This document shows positions 61,390 to 64,000 of a stretch of 64,000 nt of DNA, one piece after another. The DNA comes from Streptomyces olindensis (lineage in GTDB: Bacteria > Actinomycetota > Actinomycetes > Streptomycetales > Streptomycetaceae). Made by a program: the position numbers and the translations under genes. The DNA is taken from contig JJOH01000020.1 of the NCBI GenBank assembly GCA_000696115.1, positions 1 to 64,000 of the forward strand, in the 5' to 3' direction. The notes beneath the pieces were generated by a model. That model was not told the DNA's origin. It was given only the letters and a program-made list of their open reading frames with translations, and searched no databases. Each line of letters starts with the position of its first letter. Positions within the stretch are counted from its first letter, which is position 1.

Positions 61390-61538
61390 CAGCCCGTCGA
61401 CCGCCGCGCGGCTCGGCGTCCGCCCCGACCTCCGGGGGCGCGACGGCGTACGCCCGGAACACGGCGGGTGTGCCCGGCGGCTGCGAGCACGACCGCACCC
61501 ACCTCTCGACCAGCACCTCCGACCCGACAGGGACCCCG

Positions 61539-62987
61539 ATGCGCAAGCGCACCCTCCTCCTGGCCACGGCCCTGACCACCGGCCTGCTCACCGCCCTGCC
61601 CGCGCAGGCGGCCACCGCCGCCCCCGCCGGCGGCCCGACCGCCGACTTCAACGGCGACGGCTACGGCGACGTCGCCTTCGCCGCCCCGTACGCCAAGGTC
61701 GACGGCCAGGGCATGGCCGGCTACGTCGCCGTCGTCTACGGCGGCGCCACCGGCCTCGACCCGGCCAAGCGCACGGTGGTCAGCCAGAACACCGCCGGTG
61801 TGCCCGGTGCCGCCGAGGCCGAGGACACCTTCGGCGACGCCCTCGCCGTGGCCGACCTCAACGGAGACGGCTACACCGACCTCGCGGCCGGCTCCTCCGG
61901 CGAGGACGTCGGCACGGACACCGACGGCGGCTCCGTCACCGTGCTGTGGGGCTCGGCGAGCGGCCTGAAGAACGGCACCACGATCAAGGACCCGGCGGTC
62001 TCCGGGCACGACCACTGGGGCCGGCTGCTGACCACCGGCGACTTCGACGGCGACGGCAAGGCCGACCTGGCCGTCGGCACCGGCTCCTCCCACGTCTACG
62101 TCGTCCGCGGCCCCTTCACCACGACCGGCACCAGCGGCGCCGCGCGGAAGATCGGCACGCCGGAGACGGCGTACAGCGTCGACGCCATGGACGCGGGCGA
62201 CACCAACGCCGACGGCAGGTCCGACCTCGTCCTCACCTACCGGGTCCGGCTGAACGAGGACGGGACGGGCAGCTGGTCCAAGGGCGTCGCCTACCTCGGC
62301 ACCCCCACCGGCCCCGACACCTCCGTCCCCCGCCCCCTGAACGGCGGCACCTCCCTCGCCCTCGGCGACATCAACGGCGACGGCTACGACGAGATCGCCC
62401 TCGGCAACGTCTTCTCGAAGGAGGACGACCACAGCGGCAGCCTCGGCGGTCAGGTCGTCGTCATCCGCGGCTCGGAGGGCGGCCCGGTCAACGGCGACGC
62501 TCCCATGGCGGAGCTCACGCAGGACTCCGAGGGCGTACCCGGCGGCGACGAGGCGGGCGACGGCTTCGGCGGCGCGGTCTCCATCGGCGACACCAACGGC
62601 GACGGCTACGGCGACCTCGCCATCGGCGTCGTCTTCGAGGACGTCTCCACCACCGAGGACACCGGCGCCACCGTCCTGATGAACGGCTCGGCCACCGGCG
62701 TCTCGCGCACCGGCGCCCGCACCTTCACCCAGGCCACCGCCGGCGTCCCCGGCTCGGCCGAGGCCATGGACTACTTCGGCTCCGACGTCCTGCTGGCCGA
62801 CCTGACCAAGGACGGCCGCGCCGAGTTCACCATCACCGCGGGCTTCGAGGACGAGGGCGTCGGCGCGCTCACGACCCTGCGCGGCTCGGCCACCGGCCCC
62901 GTCACCGACGGCGCCCGCTCCTTCGGCCCGGGCAGCCTCGGCCAGACCCGCTCGTACGGCGCCTTCGGCACCGGCCTCATCGGCTGA
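61539..62987 (+). CDS. Secreted FG-GAP repeat protein 2
   Basis: 482 residues. Signal peptide MRKRTLLLATALTTGLLTALPAQA, then FG-GAP units with DFNGDGYGD, DLNGDGYTD, DFDGDGKAD, DINGDGYDE and DTNGDGYGD, and repeated TAGVPGAAE / SEGVPGGDE / TAGVPGSAE linkers. Closely paralogous to its neighbours in signal peptide and blades. The ribosome site GGGA is weak. The 149-base gap before it encodes an in-frame NTAGVPG, a relic of a propeller repeat. Confidence 0.9.
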   Translation: MRKRTLLLATALTTGLLTALPAQAATAAPAGGPTADFNGDGYGDVAFAAPYAKVDGQGMAGYVAVVYGGATGLDPAKRTVVSQNTAGVPGAAEAEDTFGDALAVADLNGDGYTDLAAGSSGEDVGTDTDGGSVTVLWGSASGLKNGTTIKDPAVSGHDHWGRLLTTGDFDGDGKADLAVGTGSSHVYVVRGPFTTTGTSGAARKIGTPETAYSVDAMDAGDTNADGRSDLVLTYRVRLNEDGTGSWSKGVAYLGTPTGPDTSVPRPLNGGTSLALGDINGDGYDEIALGNVFSKEDDHSGSLGGQVVVIRGSEGGPVNGDAPMAELTQDSEGVPGGDEAGDGFGGAVSIGDTNGDGYGDLAIGVVFEDVSTTEDTGATVLMNGSATGVSRTGARTFTQATAGVPGSAEAMDYFGSDVLLADLTKDGRAEFTITAGFEDEGVGALTTLRGSATGPVTDGARSFGPGSLGQTRSYGAFGTGLIG

Positions 62988-63004
62988 CGCACCAGGGAGA
63001 CACC

Positions 63005-64000
63005 ATGCGCAGAACCACCACGACCGCCCTGGCCGCCGCCCTGCTGGCGACCGGCGTCACCCCCGTGTTCCTCACCGCCCCCGCCTCCGCGGCGGTGGCG
63101 AAGCACTACGACGACTTCAACGGCGACGGCCGCCGCGACCTGGCCTACGGCGGCTACAACGGCGACGGCCGCGAGGGCGGCACCGTCACCGTCCTCTACT
63201 CCACCGCCACCGGCCCCGACACCTCCCGCGTCCAGCGCGTCCACCAGGACAGCGCCGGCATTCCCGGGTCCGGCGAGGAGGACGACCAGTTCGGCGAGTC
63301 CCTCGCGAGCGCCGACCTCAACAAGGACGGCTACGCGGACCTCGTCGTCGGCAACCCCACGGAGCACGTGGGCGCCGACGACTACCGCGGCACCGTCACC
63401 GTCGTCTGGGGCTCCAAGTCCGGCCTGTCCGGCGGCACCAACCTCGCGCCCGTCGGCGGCGCGGCCGACCACTTCGGCCGCGACCTGGCCACCGGCGACT
63501 TCACCGGCGACGGCTCCCCCGACCTGGCCGTGATCGGCGGCGAGGAGGCGTGGCTCTACCGCGGCCCCTTCACCAAGTCCGGCACCACCGGCAAGGTCAG
63601 CAAGATCGACAAGGGGTCCGGGGGCTGGTACTCCTCCGCCCTCGCGGCCGGCAAGGTCGACGGGGACGGCCGGACGGACCTCGTGGTGATCGGCACGGAG
63701 ATCACCGGCAGCGACATCCGCGAGCGCGCCTGGTACCTGAAGGGCACGTCCACCGGCCTCGCCTCGGGCGCGTCCCGGACCCTCAGCGACCGGCAGCAGG
63801 GCCTCTACCCGAGCCCGGTCATCGGCGACTTCGACAAGAACGGCTACGGCGACATCGCCCTCGGCGTACCCGACAAGGACGGCGGCAAGGGCGCGGTCAC
63901 GATCTGGCGCGGCACCTCCTCCGGCCCGGGCACCTCGACCACCCTCACGCAGGCCACCTCGGGCGTCTCCGGCAGCCCGGAGGCCGGGGACGACTTCGGC
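63005..64000 (+). CDS. Secreted FG-GAP repeat protein 3, partial (runs off the window)
   Basis: 332 codons visible from the ATG at 63005 (GGGAG upstream), 17 bases after gene 2. Signal peptide MRRTTTTALAAALLATGVTP, then FG-GAP units with DFNGDGRRD, DLNKDGYAD, DFTGDGSPD, KVDGDGRTD and DFDKNGYGD and a linker SAGIPGSGE. The frame is open at the right edge, and by comparison about 140 residues are missing. Same operon as gene 2 by spacing. Confidence 0.9.
   Translation, partial: MRRTTTTALAAALLATGVTPVFLTAPASAAVAKHYDDFNGDGRRDLAYGGYNGDGREGGTVTVLYSTATGPDTSRVQRVHQDSAGIPGSGEEDDQFGESLASADLNKDGYADLVVGNPTEHVGADDYRGTVTVVWGSKSGLSGGTNLAPVGGAADHFGRDLATGDFTGDGSPDLAVIGGEEAWLYRGPFTKSGTTGKVSKIDKGSGGWYSSALAAGKVDGDGRTDLVVIGTEITGSDIRERAWYLKGTSTGLASGASRTLSDRQQGLYPSPVIGDFDKNGYGDIALGVPDKDGGKGAVTIWRGTSSGPGTSTTLTQATSGVSGSPEAGDDFG

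Overview
This 64 kb window is high-GC actinobacterial chromosome, almost certainly Streptomyces. The evidence is codon usage with strong G/C at third positions, GTG/TTG starts, four-base stop/start overlaps, a rare TTA (bldA-type) codon, HspR/HAIR control of dnaK and clpB, and a gene order I recognise from the Streptomyces core (purA, P450, two-component pairs, tryptophan-to-anthranilate genes, fba-pyrE, clpB, dnaK-grpE-dnaJ-hspR). No rRNA, tRNA, CRISPR array or intact transposase was found.

Layout. 1-8.9 kb: a Ser/Thr kinase cut by the left edge, a DJ-1/MarR operon with a palindromic promoter, a class III aminotransferase with a GntR regulator, purA, a degenerate lipid-kinase-like protein, then a scar where a GbsR-type regulator and an ABC-2 permease have been deleted into each other. 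8.9-16.6 kb: a cytochrome P450 and two paralogous NarL-type two-component systems. The second is translationally coupled to an acyltransferase and a secreted hydrolase, and both operons share a 17-bp upstream motif. 16.9-20 kb: kynurenine formamidase, kynureninase and tryptophan 2,3-dioxygenase. 20-35.7 kb: DUF3151, an efflux pump, fba, pyrE, aldose epimerase, repeat-rich spacers, a membrane-fused spermidine synthase, small conserved proteins, a bldA-dependent aminotransferase followed by decayed genes, YbjN and clpB. 36-41 kb: a compact locus with a small exported peptide carrying a duplicated NTSWPS motif, a degenerate Rieske-like protein 2 bp downstream, and three paralogous LuxR-type regulators. 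This is the best candidate for an undescribed system, possibly peptide signalling. 41-50 kb: an orphan sugar-binding lipoprotein, the dnaK heat-shock operon, a WecA/MraY-like transferase and an EtfD-like iron-sulfur membrane oxidoreductase. 50-55 kb: small conserved proteins, an unusual UTRA-only/GntR pair, DUF1707 and DUF6233 proteins and a large secreted protein. 55.7-58.5 kb: a probable exopolysaccharide operon (UDP-sugar dehydrogenase, a 57-residue protein with an LAATG-TM-basic tail, a processive GT2 synthase). 58.6-64 kb: two DHFR/RibD-fold proteins, one internally deleted, and three tandem secreted FG-GAP proteins, the last cut by the right edge.

How the genes fit together: most are core metabolism and stress genes in short operons. 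The accessory signal lies in the peptide/LuxR locus, the repeat-bearing spacers and three zones of gene decay (about 8.25-8.9, 30.8-31.65 and 58.6-59.0 kb). Family assignments rest on motifs and recalled family patterns; no database search was run.
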